Assembly (NCBI GenBank): GCA_964017195.1
Contig: OZ024897.1
Coordinates: 36,923,536 to 36,987,535, forward strand
Length of the DNA stretch: 64,000 nucleotides
Source: Siderastrea radians
Lineage: Eukaryota; Cnidaria; Anthozoa; Scleractinia; Rhizangiidae
Direction of reading: 5' to 3'
The notes beneath the pieces were generated by a model. The model worked only from the letters and a program-made list of their open reading frames with translations, was not told where the DNA came from and searched no databases. Below are positions 21,378-32,802 of the stretch, piece by piece (position 1 is the stretch's first letter; every line of letters begins with the position of its first letter). The position numbers were made by a program, and so were the translations under genes.

Positions 21378-21557
21378 TAACTGGAAAGTCCCTTGAGTAC
21401 AAATGAAGAAATGGAAATTACCGGCACCAGCGAACAGACCACACTTTGAAAGAATACTGAGTGTCAGGTTAACCTTCCGTTTTCCGAAACCATGCCATGC
21501 AAATTCTTCCTTAAGTTATAAAACTTGTCATGGAATAAAAGCTATTTTAAGACCAAC

Positions 21558-21680
21558 CTTTGCATGTCTGGGAATCATACTTCAGCTTGTAGCCACTTGG
21601 ACACGAGCAAACACGCTTTCCTTTCACCAAGTTGCAGGTATGGGTGCATCCACCATTTTTCTCCAAACAAGGATCAACGT
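21558..21680 (-). CDS. Gene A exon 4: EGF
   Basis: A phase-1 exon of 123 nt, CCCCGCAG acceptor and GTTGGT donor. The domain runs DVDPCLEKNGGCTHTCNL to LKYDSQTCKG. Six cysteines in EGF order with a DVDPC start. First EGF, directly after the CUB domain. Confidence 0.9.
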
Positions 21681-22593
21681 CTGCGGGGAAAAAAATTTAA
21701 ATTATAATAAATTTATATATATAAAAAAAGAAACAAACAAATCAACTTCGTTTCAAACGGGCAGTCTTTAGACTTAGAAACATTTGGTAATCGGATTCCA
21801 GATCCAGTTGGAACTTAGAAATGTTATGAAGTGGAATTCTTGTTGTTTTGGAGTTTCGTAATGCTTGACACACTTGAGCGATTGTGCTAAATCTGCATGT
21901 TTACTTCACGTTCTTAAATTAGTAACCTTGACCGTGCTGATCGTAAATTCAACACAGGTAGTCACATTTGCAAACAATGTCAATAGGAATTAAGATTTTG
22001 AGACATGTTTTCTTGTTTAACCAAAATATCTAGTCCACCACTAAGAATGGCTTTGTCTAGAGTTCAGTAGTATGACATAAACAAAAGATTAGGTTCAGCT
22101 GTTATATCAAGGGCATTCAACTCTGTTAGTCACTTCTACTTCTTCTTTACATCTTGTACTCAGTTGCAAAGCAAGGCTAGGGTTGAGCTCTGAGTTGTAC
22201 TTTGAAGAACAGACCTAAGTAAGGAGCGTGGATGGGAAAGGAATTCCTTCCGTCAACCACACCTTCTAAGGAACGTCTTTAAGGTTAACTTGGCTATAAC
22301 CTTGCTTGAGCGCAAAACCTCTGCCATACTAGCTTATAATTAGGACAACTGGTACAAATATCAATAAACGAGTGATAATTCATAGATTCCCAGTTAGCGC
22401 TCTGTTACAGAAATATGTTTTGAAGACCGGAGATCGGAGAATGACCTTCGAAACAAGAACAAACCCAACAAATATGTACAGTTACGTACAATCAGCCGAT
22501 GGGCTCCTACAATTATCTGTCTTAATTCTCTAGTAAGTCTCCATATGCACTCCTGACGCTGATTTTTGAAGCGCAAATAAAAGTAAAACTTAC

Positions 22594-22798
22594 CATAGGC
22601 GCGGTAGCTGATCTTGAAGCCTCTTGCGTTAAATGACGCATCACTTTTGAATTTAATTTCCACTGCAGTGCCCTCCACTTTCAAGCTGAGTTCACGAGAG
22701 GGCATAGATCCACATACTGTCACAGCTTCACTCCTGTACCTGACTTTGGTTGAGATTTTAACGTAATCGAATTCTTCACAGTTTTGAGAATCTTCAAG
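22594..22798 (-). CDS. Gene A exon 3: CUB domain, second half
   Basis: Enters in phase 0 (TTTTAG acceptor) and leaves in phase 1 (GTAAGT donor), 205 nt. Begins LEDSQNCEEFDYVKI, the classic CUB strand with C...D.v.i, then VTVCGSMPSRELSL and KFKSDASFNARGFKISYRAY, the typical CUB end (F.SD.s....GF...Y). Joins in frame to the exon at 25859-26004, giving one CUB domain of about 115 residues. The DYV and S-D residues of calcium-binding CUBs are retained. Confidence 0.92.
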
Positions 22799-23730
22799 CT
22801 AAAGAAGAAGAAAACCCTTTTAAAACATATTCAATGTAAATTAGTTCCAGTTTTTCGACGACCTTTTTTTGAGGGCAAAACGACCTTATCACGTTACGAA
22901 TTGTGCGTCCCGATATCGACAAGATGAGGTTATTACCTCCTAATATTTAATTATTCCTCTTGGCTTCATGTAGCCCAGCCATGAGACACCTGTTTTCACA
23001 CTCATAATCTATTATTGGCTAATTTAAGTTTACGTAAACTGGTTTAATAGGTCTTATGCATGCTACGACAGCAGCTCAAAAAGTTTTCCCCAGACATGTT
23101 TGTACAAAACTCTTTGACGCTGTTTCGCACATGTCCTTTTTTACTTTACTTCTTTAGGAGTTTGTGAAATTAGCTAGTCTGATGCAAACATACGTAAGGA
23201 CTAATACTGTTTAGTATTAAACTCGATTCTCCTGCATGAAAACTCGTATTTGATGATCTTGGATTAGCATCTAATTATCTTTGACCCAGGTATCAGGAGT
23301 GTAAGAGCACTTTTGACATATTTGACGCGCATCAGAGCCAGCAGTTCTCGATGCGCATATGAAAGCAACATTTGATAGCATGCAGCATCTTTGCCCTGTC
23401 TAATAATGCCATATAAGCTTCGACTAAAATCAAGAGCGTCTTGTCAAGGCTGTGCTCTAAGAAGAATCACAAGGTACCCAGAGGTTCTCAACCATGGAAT
23501 CTGGTGTGCCCAACTCTCAGGCATCATGCAAAAAAAATATTTTTTCTAGTCGCCAGAAGACAAAAGTAAGTAGCCTGAGGCTCCGGCCCGGGCACTACTA
23601 GAGCACAGTGCTGTCTTTTGCATCCCCTGATACCGGAGGGAGTGGGGGGCCCGGAGGGAAATGTCTTGGTTCCCTCTCTTCTCTTGTGGTCCCCGCTTCT
23701 GCAATTTTTAGTTGCAAAACATGACTTATT

Positions 23731-25720
23731 ATCAGTCCGGGATCGTTATCAATTTTGATAACCATGTTACGTCATAACATGGCGGCCATTTCAGAAATCG
23801 GGGATGTTCGTACTTGGTCAGCTTTATTCGTTATTTGTTCGGTAATACTCGGGTTATATACCAATAGTTCTATTCGAGAAAGCCAGGGAAGGAATGAACT
23901 CCACGTGTGTCAAAGATGGCGGATGAAGGCAGACGATGAAGAAGCAAATTTTACTCGCAAAGAGAAAGAACACTACAGATTCTGCGTCCAAATCAGGTAT
24001 GTTTTTCCACTTTGCCGTTAAATTTGAGTTGTTTAAAGATTTTTGTGGCATCCACAAAAATTATGTCGTAATCTTTAACCTTATTCCTTTCGATTTGTCG
24101 TTTGTTTATCGTTGTGCACGATTTATTTAAAAAGTGCACTGGGGTATTTTGATTTGCAGTCCGATTGCATCACTAACAGCCATTTTGTGATCCTATTGAC
24201 TGCGTCGCTTGATCCGTCGTGTCTAAGATGCTTCGTTAAATAGATTTTTGTGGTAATCCCCAGACATTGTTACGCAGATGCGTTTGAATTTCTGTGACAA
24301 ATTTAAGCTTTGAAGCTTAAGCTTACGGCTATAAAATGGTATTAGAGGACCTGCACGACTCCTACTTCACGTCTTTGTAAGCCGCGTCTGATATATCTCG
24401 ATCTTTCGACCAATTCTGCTTCTTATATTTTTGTAGTGGGTTTAGTTTGGAGGATGTTTGAATGATGACTGAATTGAGCAGTTTATAAGGTTAGGCGTCG
24501 CATCTTTAAGACTTTGATCTCGAGTTCATATCTGTCTCTTTCTGATATCTTGTGGCTTAGTGCCTGTGTGTTATTCTTAGTTAAATTTGACCAAATCTGA
24601 TCGTCTGTTAAGCGACTAAATGTGGTTTTAATGAGCTGCTCTCGGAGCGACTTTAGAATACCTGGCCACTTATCTACATATCTTTCAATGCTTTGAAAAA
24701 CGAGCCATATGAAAACAAAAGAAACAATTGTTTAATATTCAATGACATGCAAATATGTGCCCGGGTATTCTAAAGTTTAGCCGGCCCGGCCGCGGCTTAT
24801 TGTGTTTAATTCTGTTGCAGGATGTTGTGTTGCGCATCACGGAGTGTAGTTATAGACCTTTTTCGTCAAGAAATTGAAAGTTGTAGCTTCTTTAGAGCTA
24901 AGCTTATATCTTTCGTTCTAAACAAACTTCCACACATGGAAATTAAGTCTTAAATACGTGAATAATTGCAGCCTCAATCACCTCCCGTGCAATAGAATAC
25001 TTCAATATACAAGCACAAGTATAAGCTGTATCGTCGTTTGTGAAAGCTGAGCAATATTTGTTCATGGTGATTATTTCGTTTTTACTACAGACTGATGAAC
25101 GTTCACCTTCCCTGCCATGAACACGGCAAAGAAAAGGAAGCAAGAACAGAGCGAACACTGTGAAAATAAAATGTAATCAAATGAATGAATAAACGCTTTG
25201 TTAATAGATAATTGTTGTCTTCCTTCACTTGTCATTTCCCTCAGAACAGTCGTTGCTTGAGAAAATTTGACGTCGTATCCTGCGAGCAAAGTCTCCTTCA
25301 ATCTTCCTCCGATTTTTCTAGATCGAAGGAGACTCTACTAACAGGATATCGAGCTGGGTCAATGAAGTATTCGAAATTCATGTCACAGCTTTTGGAAATA
25401 ATTTCTTAGCCTGCGAATATAGCTGCGTCTCCGCGCTCCGGCAGCTTGCCGCGTTCGGAGGGAAGAGACGTCTAATACGTAATACCATTCTCAAATAATG
25501 TTCTTTTCATATTCCTGTGATATAAACATGAAATTCACTTGAAGAAGGTACAATGTAACTACTTCTCAGCCTTTCCGAAATCGTCTCGCATTCGTCCGCC
25601 ATATTGAATTTATGGCCGATGCCTCGCAAATAGCGTCACGTGCACAAAAATTTGAGAGGCGATTGGCTAATGGTTTGTTTTGCTCTGAGTTATCAAAATT
25701 GATAACGATCCCGGACTGAT
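23731..25720. mobile_element. 2.0-kb TIR transposon inside the CUB-splitting intron
   Basis: Perfect 32-bp terminal inverted repeats begin ATCAGTCCGGGATCG and end in a small internal palindrome GTTATCAATTTTGATAAC. Flanks share TATT on both sides (or ATTAT if the ends are set at CAG), so the duplication length is ambiguous. No transposase seen. It contains a plus-strand ATG region (ATGGCGGCC near 23778) with a GTATGT donor at about 23997, and a minus-strand exon-like block (25099-25158) starting with a hydrophobic stretch. It lies wholly between the two CUB exons of gene A. Confidence 0.7.
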
Positions 25721-25858
25721 TATTGTTCATTTTTTCGCACCTTCTTGCCCTCCGATATAAAGTAAGGGGACGCAGTATTTAGAAGTGAGGGACGGGACGG
25801 GACTTTTCGTATCCCCTCCTGCTTGTCCAGAAAAGTTTGTGTCATTTGTCCTACTTAC

Positions 25859-26004
25859 CATAAAGTCCTCGATTGTCAGATTCACATGAGTTGTCTCAGT
25901 GGAAATCTTCCAGGTACAAGTGATTCCATTCGGGTAGTCGTTTGGGTAGTTAGGTGATGTTATTACACCTGAGACGTTTGTTAGTACCCCACCACAGCTT
26001 TGCT
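25859..26004 (-). CDS. Gene A exon 2: CUB domain, first half
   Basis: Phase 1 in (AATTTAG acceptor), phase 0 out (GTAAGT donor), 146 nt. Encodes EQSCGGVLTNVSGVITSPNY followed by PNDYPNGITCTWKI and ends LTIEDFM. This is the canonical CUB start (CGG.L....G.I.SPNYP..YPN...C.W.I). Continues in frame into 22594-22798. CUB domains mediate extracellular protein-protein contacts. Confidence 0.93.
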
Positions 26005-26340
26005 CTAAATTATAAAAAATTACCAACAATTCTGTCATCAGCCAAGAAACTCTTCTGGTCAAACCAACAGTTATTTTACGAACACTCTGCTGGACCTCCT
26101 CGTACCAAAATACCTGACTATTCCCGCTGGGCCCACACGCAATAATAATTCGAGGATTTCTTTTCGGAACGGATCTGCTCTCTAGTTTTCTGAATGCTCT
26201 CTCCTTGGAGCGTGAGAAAATAGGAGTTGCAAACGGGATACACAGAACATTTTTTCGAACTTTTGATGTGAAATTTTCGATTAACTGACTCCACTGACTA
26301 GTTAAAACTGAATCGACGTGCTTTGTTCCCAGCGCCGGAC

Positions 26341-26477
26341 TAGACTGCGAGCAGTCTCTCTTTTGCTCTAAAATCCGTGCTGGACGAACGCGAAAATAGC
26401 GAGCGCGATATTCGAGCGGCGAGCGGCAATAGTCGTCCGGTAGGATTTTAGAGCGGAAGAGAGACTGCTCGCAGTTA
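26341..26477. mobile_element. 137-bp TAG...TTA foldback, probable 9-bp TSD (E4)
   Basis: Arms of about 35 bp: TAGACTGCGAGCAGTCTCTC on the left and the complement of TAACTGCGAGCAGTCTCTC on the right, followed by matching GCTCTAAAATCC. Flanking 9-mers GCGCCGGAC (26332-26340) and GCGCCCCAC (26478-26486) agree at 7 of 9. In gene A intron 1. The fourth and most diverged member of the E1-E4 set. Confidence 0.65.
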
Positions 26478-27193
26478 GCGCCCCACAGGAGCGATAAAAA
26501 TAACTCTGCCCTCCCCCCCCCCCATTAAAACCATTAACACCCCCTAGCTACAAGAGGGGTATATTAATGGCTACTAAGTGAGGTGGTTGAGACTATTTGT
26601 AACATGGCAACAAAGCTAATATTCCTCATTCAAGACATTTGTTTTTCCAGCGAAGATTTATTCTGTGCCTCAAAATTGGTTGCACAGAAATTTTTGGATC
26701 CTATCCACCACCCTACTCCACCTCTGTCAATTCTCTTACCTCCTGGCAGAAACGCCGAACAGCATTCTGCGCCTGTTTAGAGTTTTAGCTAGATTTCTAA
26801 CACGTTGTCTACCAGCGATTCTCCTCAAATGCGTTTCTTTGGCAGCCATTAAAACAGATTAAAAAGACTTAGAACGGATTCATGTTGACAATGTGTTGCG
26901 ACATCGCGGATTTATCAGCAAAAAATATGCCATCGTGGACGCTACAAGCGCCACCAAAACACGTTGCATGCCATCTAATCGCGTTACTGTTTTACCTAAA
27001 GCAAAAATATCCTGTTCGTGATCTCATCTTGGCAAATAAAATACAAATAAATAGTATATTAAATCGATATTAAAGAACATTTTCTTGTGTTGGCATGTAT
27101 GTTGACCGAGTGTAAGTGACACCGTGATCACGCTGCTCTGAATTAAAACAAATCTGTGTTCATGCCTGATTGACGCGTCAGAGCTACACTTAC

Positions 27194-27257
27194 CAGCGAC
27201 CGAAAAAGAATATCCCAACAAAAACAGCAGCAGAAAAGAAGCCACTCTGATCGCCAT
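27194..27257 (-). CDS. Gene A exon 1: signal peptide of CUB-EGF-lectin-WAP protein
   Basis: ATG at 27257 followed by MAIRVASFLLLFLLGYSFSV and A, a basic n-region plus a hydrophobic core, ending at donor GTAAGT in phase 1. It joins to the CUB exon as ..FSVAEQSCGG, so cleavage near SVA-EQ would expose the CUB domain. Gene A as reconstructed is signal peptide, CUB, five EGF, SUEL lectin, WAP: ten exons, about 570 codons, and no membrane segment seen. It is therefore predicted to be secreted. The architecture is inferred from consistent exon phases; a transcript was not available. Confidence 0.85.
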
Positions 27258-29165
27258 AGTTGAATACTATTCCTTGAGCCTCAGTTGCGCTGCGAACTAA
27301 AGCACGTTCGTACGTAAGTGCTTCCAGCTAAATGTCAGCTTAAGGTTATAAATGCGATCACGTTACAAATACGTCCCACGCGCGTTATGTTTTCACCTAA
27401 AGTTGTCATTAAACAAGTTATTTTAAAGTTTAATTTATTATATTTATAGACTTTATAGAACCAAAATCGACAAAGGCTTGATTATAAATTAATGTTTACG
27501 GTCTCTATGTGAACAGTGCGATCGAAATTATGACTCACAGCGTAACCTGGGAGGGGAGGGTCGGTAACCTCCTTCACCGCCTGCTTACACCGATTCCTCT
27601 CTCCAATTCTCTGTTGAGTACAATATAAATGGATTATCACTACCAGTGCGTTTGCAGTCGTTAATACCCCTCGGTTTTCAGTGATTTCGTGCACTCATGA
27701 GAAAATTAAAGGTCCAGGAACAGGCTACTAAGAATATCTGTACCCACGGGTAGTAAGCCCTTCCCTCTCAAATAATGAAGCTTATGCCCGGATGTCAAAA
27801 GGTTTTGTGTTGAATGCGTCATGCTGTTTTGCCTGTTTTGCCTGTCTTGCTGTTTTGCCGTCATCTTGTCACTCTAGTCCTTTATCCATTTTATGCAACC
27901 AGTAGCGCGAAGAATTGGGAATGGCGCCACGGCACGATCTGAAGAACGACCGGCGACCGCTACCCGCGACCTGCTCGGAATTCTTCGCGTGCCCACTTTT
28001 TTTGCACTTACCTTAGGATTCCTAAAACAGAAACCCTCGCAGTTTATTTGTATTTTCACTCTGGAGAAGGTCCTGAGAACGAGGATCTGGACGGACCTGA
28101 GATCGAGGTTGAAGTAGGCGTTGAAAGCTAAGGAGACTCTAAAAAAATGTTTTTTAACATGATCGATGGAGACAAGATAGAAAGGCAGACGAAGAAAGAC
28201 TATATTGAAATAAATGGACTTGCCATTGGATCAGGCAGGAGAGGTGGGTGGAGGGGTGGGGGGGATAGAGGGATTAGGTACTAGGGACATAACGTAACGA
28301 CGACGGAACGGAAAGGAAAACTTCATTTAAATTATGTATTTCAGTTCTGTTAGTCTACTTTGTAATTATTCCAACTCGTTTACTCGACCAGTGTAGCTGA
28401 ACATTCCGGGAAATGAATTCGTTGGAAGGGCAGTCATGTTTAGTTAGAGAAAGAGAATTTTACCTTCCTATGTTTCTGCTCTCCACAAACCTTAAGGCCG
28501 CGGGTGACAAGCTGCTCATGAATAAATTTATAAGACAAAGTTTGGTGGAGGTCTCATGCTAAAAAACGTTATATCTTGAATGTTTGGGAGTCGATTCCGT
28601 TTAAACTTAACAGAGAGCTTGGACAGTGATGGAAGTGCAACAAGGTTGCTTTTGGTTTGATAGATTGCCCTTCTTTGCGATGTTTTAAGCTTCCAAAGTT
28701 AAGATTTTGTAAAACGCGACTCCGTGTCCAAGTTTTCTCCTCGTGGAGAAGACAACACTTCTTGATTTTACCACTCATAGATCCGTTAAAACCTCTACTG
28801 TGTCACAACAGAAGCCGATTTTGTGATTTCAAGTTCCACTGAAAGTTATAAGCCTTTAAATCAATAAAATCGTCCTTCTTCAAATTTGAAGCCTTCAAAA
28901 TTCTGTTAAAAAGTCTGTTTTTAAAAAGTGCTTCTGCTGTGACAACCTACAACCCACCTATTTTACCTCTCTGTTGTGTCAGCTCAGGAAATTCTATATC
29001 CGCGCTGTATTCTTGGACACAAAATTGGTGGTTTTAGGGCTTCCGAAGGCTTACCGAATAAACACGAATGTTTAGGTAAGATTATGCTAATTATGGAAAT
29101 TCAATTCTCACAGCTATTGTTTACTGTCCAGAAAAGAACAATACATTGCAATTTAGAGATCGCAA
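27258..29165. other. Intergenic upstream of gene A
   Basis: Contains the presumed promoter of gene A. No TATA box or further exon could be assigned with confidence. Short chance frames only. Confidence 0.4.
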
Positions 29166-29169
29166 ATAT

Positions 29170-30960
29170 CATAGGAAGCCCAAGCATAATATTTGAATAT
29201 CATTAAAAATGGCGTTTCAAAATATAAGACTTTGTATGGGATTTCGAAGCGAACATTTTGAGCAATACATAACAACGAACTAACTGAATAAAATTCATGA
29301 AATATTACATGATGTTGTTTGCTATCCTTACAAAGCATTTTGAGCAATTTTAGGTCCATTTACTTAACTGTGTTAGTACGTGTATAATACATTGACAAGG
29401 AAGGAGTCATTTGGCCCGATTTAGCCACTATTACCGCTCGACACGTTTCGGAATTCGCTCGAATTTACCCACAAATATAGTTCAGGCTCCCATTCTGACT
29501 CAGCGACTTGTCAAAAGGAAGACATACAAGTGATTTTCTCAAAACCAATTGCACATACCTCGTGTCCCAAAAGAATTATCCACTGCACAAAATCATAATA
29601 GCATCTCAAAATAGGCCGCCATGGATGCGTGAGGATTCCGATAGCCCCGTTTGACCGCGGTCGGCACTGGACACCAGTCAAATCATGCCCTTATCGGGAG
29701 GGCCACGCTCGTTTTGGTCGTGTTACAATTGTAGTAACTATGACCCGGTACGGACACAAAATTGTTGCTCCAACGTAGTCTGGTTCGCGCGAGAATGGTG
29801 GAATCGCTGCGCGGGACTCCGTGACCTTATGGAGAGAATTAAGTTATCGAAAGAAATTAAAACGATCTTGGCCGTTAGAAACTGAAAACGAGTCAAGAAA
29901 ACGAGAAAGTGAACCGTGTTTCTCCTTCCTCCTATATTTCTATTCATGCGTGGTAAATTGAACATATTTGCGTTGATGTACAAAACGTTTGTAATACAGG
30001 TCAGTCTACTGCGTTAATTTTAAATACGTACTCTGCGTGAATTGAATGTGTTCAATTTTTTGGAATCGTCGATAGGTTTTATATACCACTGAGGTATATT
30101 TTTCGAACCGAAGTCGGCAAATTCATTTAAATTCATATCCTCACGCGCGTGAAAATGTTTTATTTTAAAATTGTTATAACTGTATAATACAATATCTATT
30201 TCTATATTTGCATGAAGCCGGTCAGGTAACCTACTTATTAAAAAAACAAGAAAATATACACCCTGAAAATGGATATAAATTCAGAAATGGGAATGATTTA
30301 TTTTTGCTATCCGCTTGCAACACGCAGCGATTTTCTCACGCGAACCAGACTACGTTGGAGCGACAATTTTGTGTCCGTACCGGGTCATAGTTACTACAAT
30401 TGTAACACGACCAAAACGAGCGTGGCCCTCCCGATAAGGGCATGATTTGACTGGTGTCCAGTGCCGACCGCGGTCAAACGGGGCTATCGGGATCCTCACG
30501 CATCCATGGCGGCCTATTTTGAGATGCTATTACGATTTTGTACAGTGGATAATTCTTTTGGGACACGAGGTATGTGCAATTGGCTTTGAGAAAATCACTT
30601 GTATGTCTTCCTTTTGTCAAGTCGCTAAGTCAGAATGGGAGCCTGAACTAGATTTGTGGGTAAATTCGAGCGAATTCCGAAACGTGTCGAGCGGTGATAG
30701 TGGCTAAATCGGGCCAAATGACTCCTTCCTTGTCAATGTATTATACACGTACTAATACACAGTAAGGTAAATAGACCTAAATTGCTCAAAATGCGTTGTA
30801 AGGATAGCAAACAACACCATGTAATGTTTCATGAACTTTATTCAGTTAGTTTGCGGTTATGTATTGCTCAAAATGTTCGCTTCGAAATCCCATACAAAGT
30901 CTTATATTTTGAAACGCCATTTTTAATAATATTCAAATGTTATGCTTGGGTGTCCTGTGG
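29170..30960. mobile_element. 1.8-kb foldback element with ~630-bp inverted arms
   Basis: Left arm about 29170-29815, right arm about 30325-30960. Matching landmarks in opposite orientation include CCAAGCATAA at the tips, ATGGCGTTTCAAAATATAAG, the GTCAAATCATGCCCTTATCG block, and TTGTTGCTCCAACGTAGTCT against its complement at the inner edges. The centre (about 510 bp) has no recognisable ORF; reading frames in the arms are mirror images. Target duplication not resolved. Non-autonomous DNA element or recent palindromic duplication. Confidence 0.8.
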
Positions 30961-31140
30961 TGCAATTATTGATTCAGAAACTGAAAGTTTTACTGAACAG
31001 CCTCTTCATGAATATTTCGCGCAATGTCGCTATCATTCGTCGCACTCCGTGCATACGCTTTAAGTAAATGCATGCTGATGACTTAGTTTCTCACCCGCGG
31101 CCTTAAAACTTGTCGTTTCTAACAATGTGACGGTGACTAA

Positions 31141-31412
31141 GGCTATGTTTACACGGCACCGGTTCCAAATAGATCCGGTCCGAAAATCGGACCGGATATG
31201 CCTTCTGTTTATACGGGACAAACGGATCCAAAACTGGACCTGCAAAACAGTAGGTCCAGTTTTGGATCCGTTTGGATCCGTTCCGGACCAGTTCCAGAGC
31301 CGATTCCCCTGTAAACACTTGGATCGGTTCCAAGCGGTTCCACGTAAACAGAAGCCGATCCAGTTCGGTTCGGTTAGGAACGGTTCCGGTCCGGTCAAGT
31401 GTAAACATAGCC
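31141..31412. mobile_element. MITE with TAA duplication and GGTTCCGG-rich core
   Basis: Ends GGCTATGTTTACAC and complement, flanked by TAA (31138-31140 and 31413-31415). The interior is dense in GGATCCG/GGTTCCG motifs and self-complementary, with a long inner hairpin around GGTCCAGTTTTGGATCC. Fits PIF/Harbinger-type MITEs by its 3-bp TWA site. Long open frames on both strands are by-products of the repeats. Confidence 0.8.
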
Positions 31413-31419
31413 TAAAACA

Positions 31420-32800
31420 AAACCCGATACTGAGAGGGACGTTTCATAAACTCATACTGAGTGAATGCGATGAGTAGGTTGTATAAATGTCAGTGTTTTC
31501 TTTCTTGCCAGCTGCCAGTGATTTGAATAAGTGTGTGCGCGTGAATGATCGTGATTTCTGTGCGTTTGCATTGTCGTTTCTCAAAACACCCGGTAATTTA
31601 CTGGACAGCGTGTACGTATTTTTTTTCAATCCGGTTTTTATCGGTTATTGGTATTATTGTAGTGCAAACGTTCCTGTGTGTTCCATAAAACTAGAAAAAT
31701 TTAAAATTTATATCTTTTAAAATCAATAAAATTTGAGTATCTGTTAAAGAACATTTTGCACTGAATAGTTTTCCAGCCCGGTAAGTTTCCGAGAGTTTCG
31801 AGAAAAGGGCCTGGACGGTCTGCATTACCCTTTGCTTGCAAGATACATGTATAGATCTTGATAAGCACATTGCTCACGACAAAAACACTTCCAGTGGGTT
31901 ATGATTTTCAACCACTGCTGACCCCAATTACGTTGAGGCGCGTGTGGCAGGCTAAAGGTGCTCGTTTGAACGGAAGGGTGTAGATGTTGATCATTTGCGT
32001 TTGAAAAAGGGTGTTTTTGGCCTACGCCACTGAGATGGATTAGAGATCATTTTTGTTGTTACATTCTAAAAAGAGGAAAAGATTCCAGCAATTGCTAGGT
32101 TCGTCAATATTGTCCTCCCAATAGCACCGATTCTTCAATCCTTGCAGTTTTCAGGCATTCTTGACGGACTGGAACGCTAAGGCTTTCACAATATTTTTGT
32201 CGCCGGAAGTTTATGTCTAAAGGCAGGAAATAAATTGTGACATGTACATACTTCTTGTTTGGTTTGGCAAAAAGTTAACGGTAGTTTAATAACTTACTGG
32301 ATTGGGGCAATCAGATACAATTTGATGCAACTAGAGGCTGCCAGAGGCGCTTTGACGAGTAATCTGCGATAACAACCGCCTCTCATCGCGTCCGGCTCCT
32401 AGATGTGTTTTGACTACTTCATCAGTTTTAAGCTGATTGCCGCGGATCTCACTTTCATTTAAAAAACGTTCAACAACGCCCGTGCTTACGTATCCTGATG
32501 CAGTCACGATAAGCGATTGAAAGAATTCGAAAGAGTTTGTCAGAACCTAAGCCCCTGGAAGAGGCTTTAAGTACTTTTTGATTCTTACAAACTCCCTCGA
32601 GTAAAAGCTGAGCAAATGTTATGTGACGTCATACTCGTGCAACCACTCGGAGTGCCCGTTATCTGAGCGTAAGTTTGTAAAACATTTTGTCAAGAGGGCA
32701 TCAGACATGTCAGATTTTCGATATGCTCGCTACATAGACACATTTTTTATTCGTTATTCCCGGGTGATGATATCATTGTAGAAACCAAGTTTTGGTTTAT
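31420..32800. other. Intergenic, no gene seen
   Basis: AT-rich, no splice-bounded coding block or known repeat recognised. Confidence 0.4.
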
Positions 32801-32802
32801 TA

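Noticed and set aside
25099..25158. Exon-like block with hydrophobic start (FALFLLPFLC) as part of gene A
   Set aside because: It lies inside a transposon and inside a phase-0 intron that splits the CUB domain; its own phase does not fit, and the apparent start is GTG, not ATG.
31060..31477. Three overlapping ORFs of about 100 codons
   Set aside because: All fall in the self-complementary MITE 31141-31412 and mirror each other.
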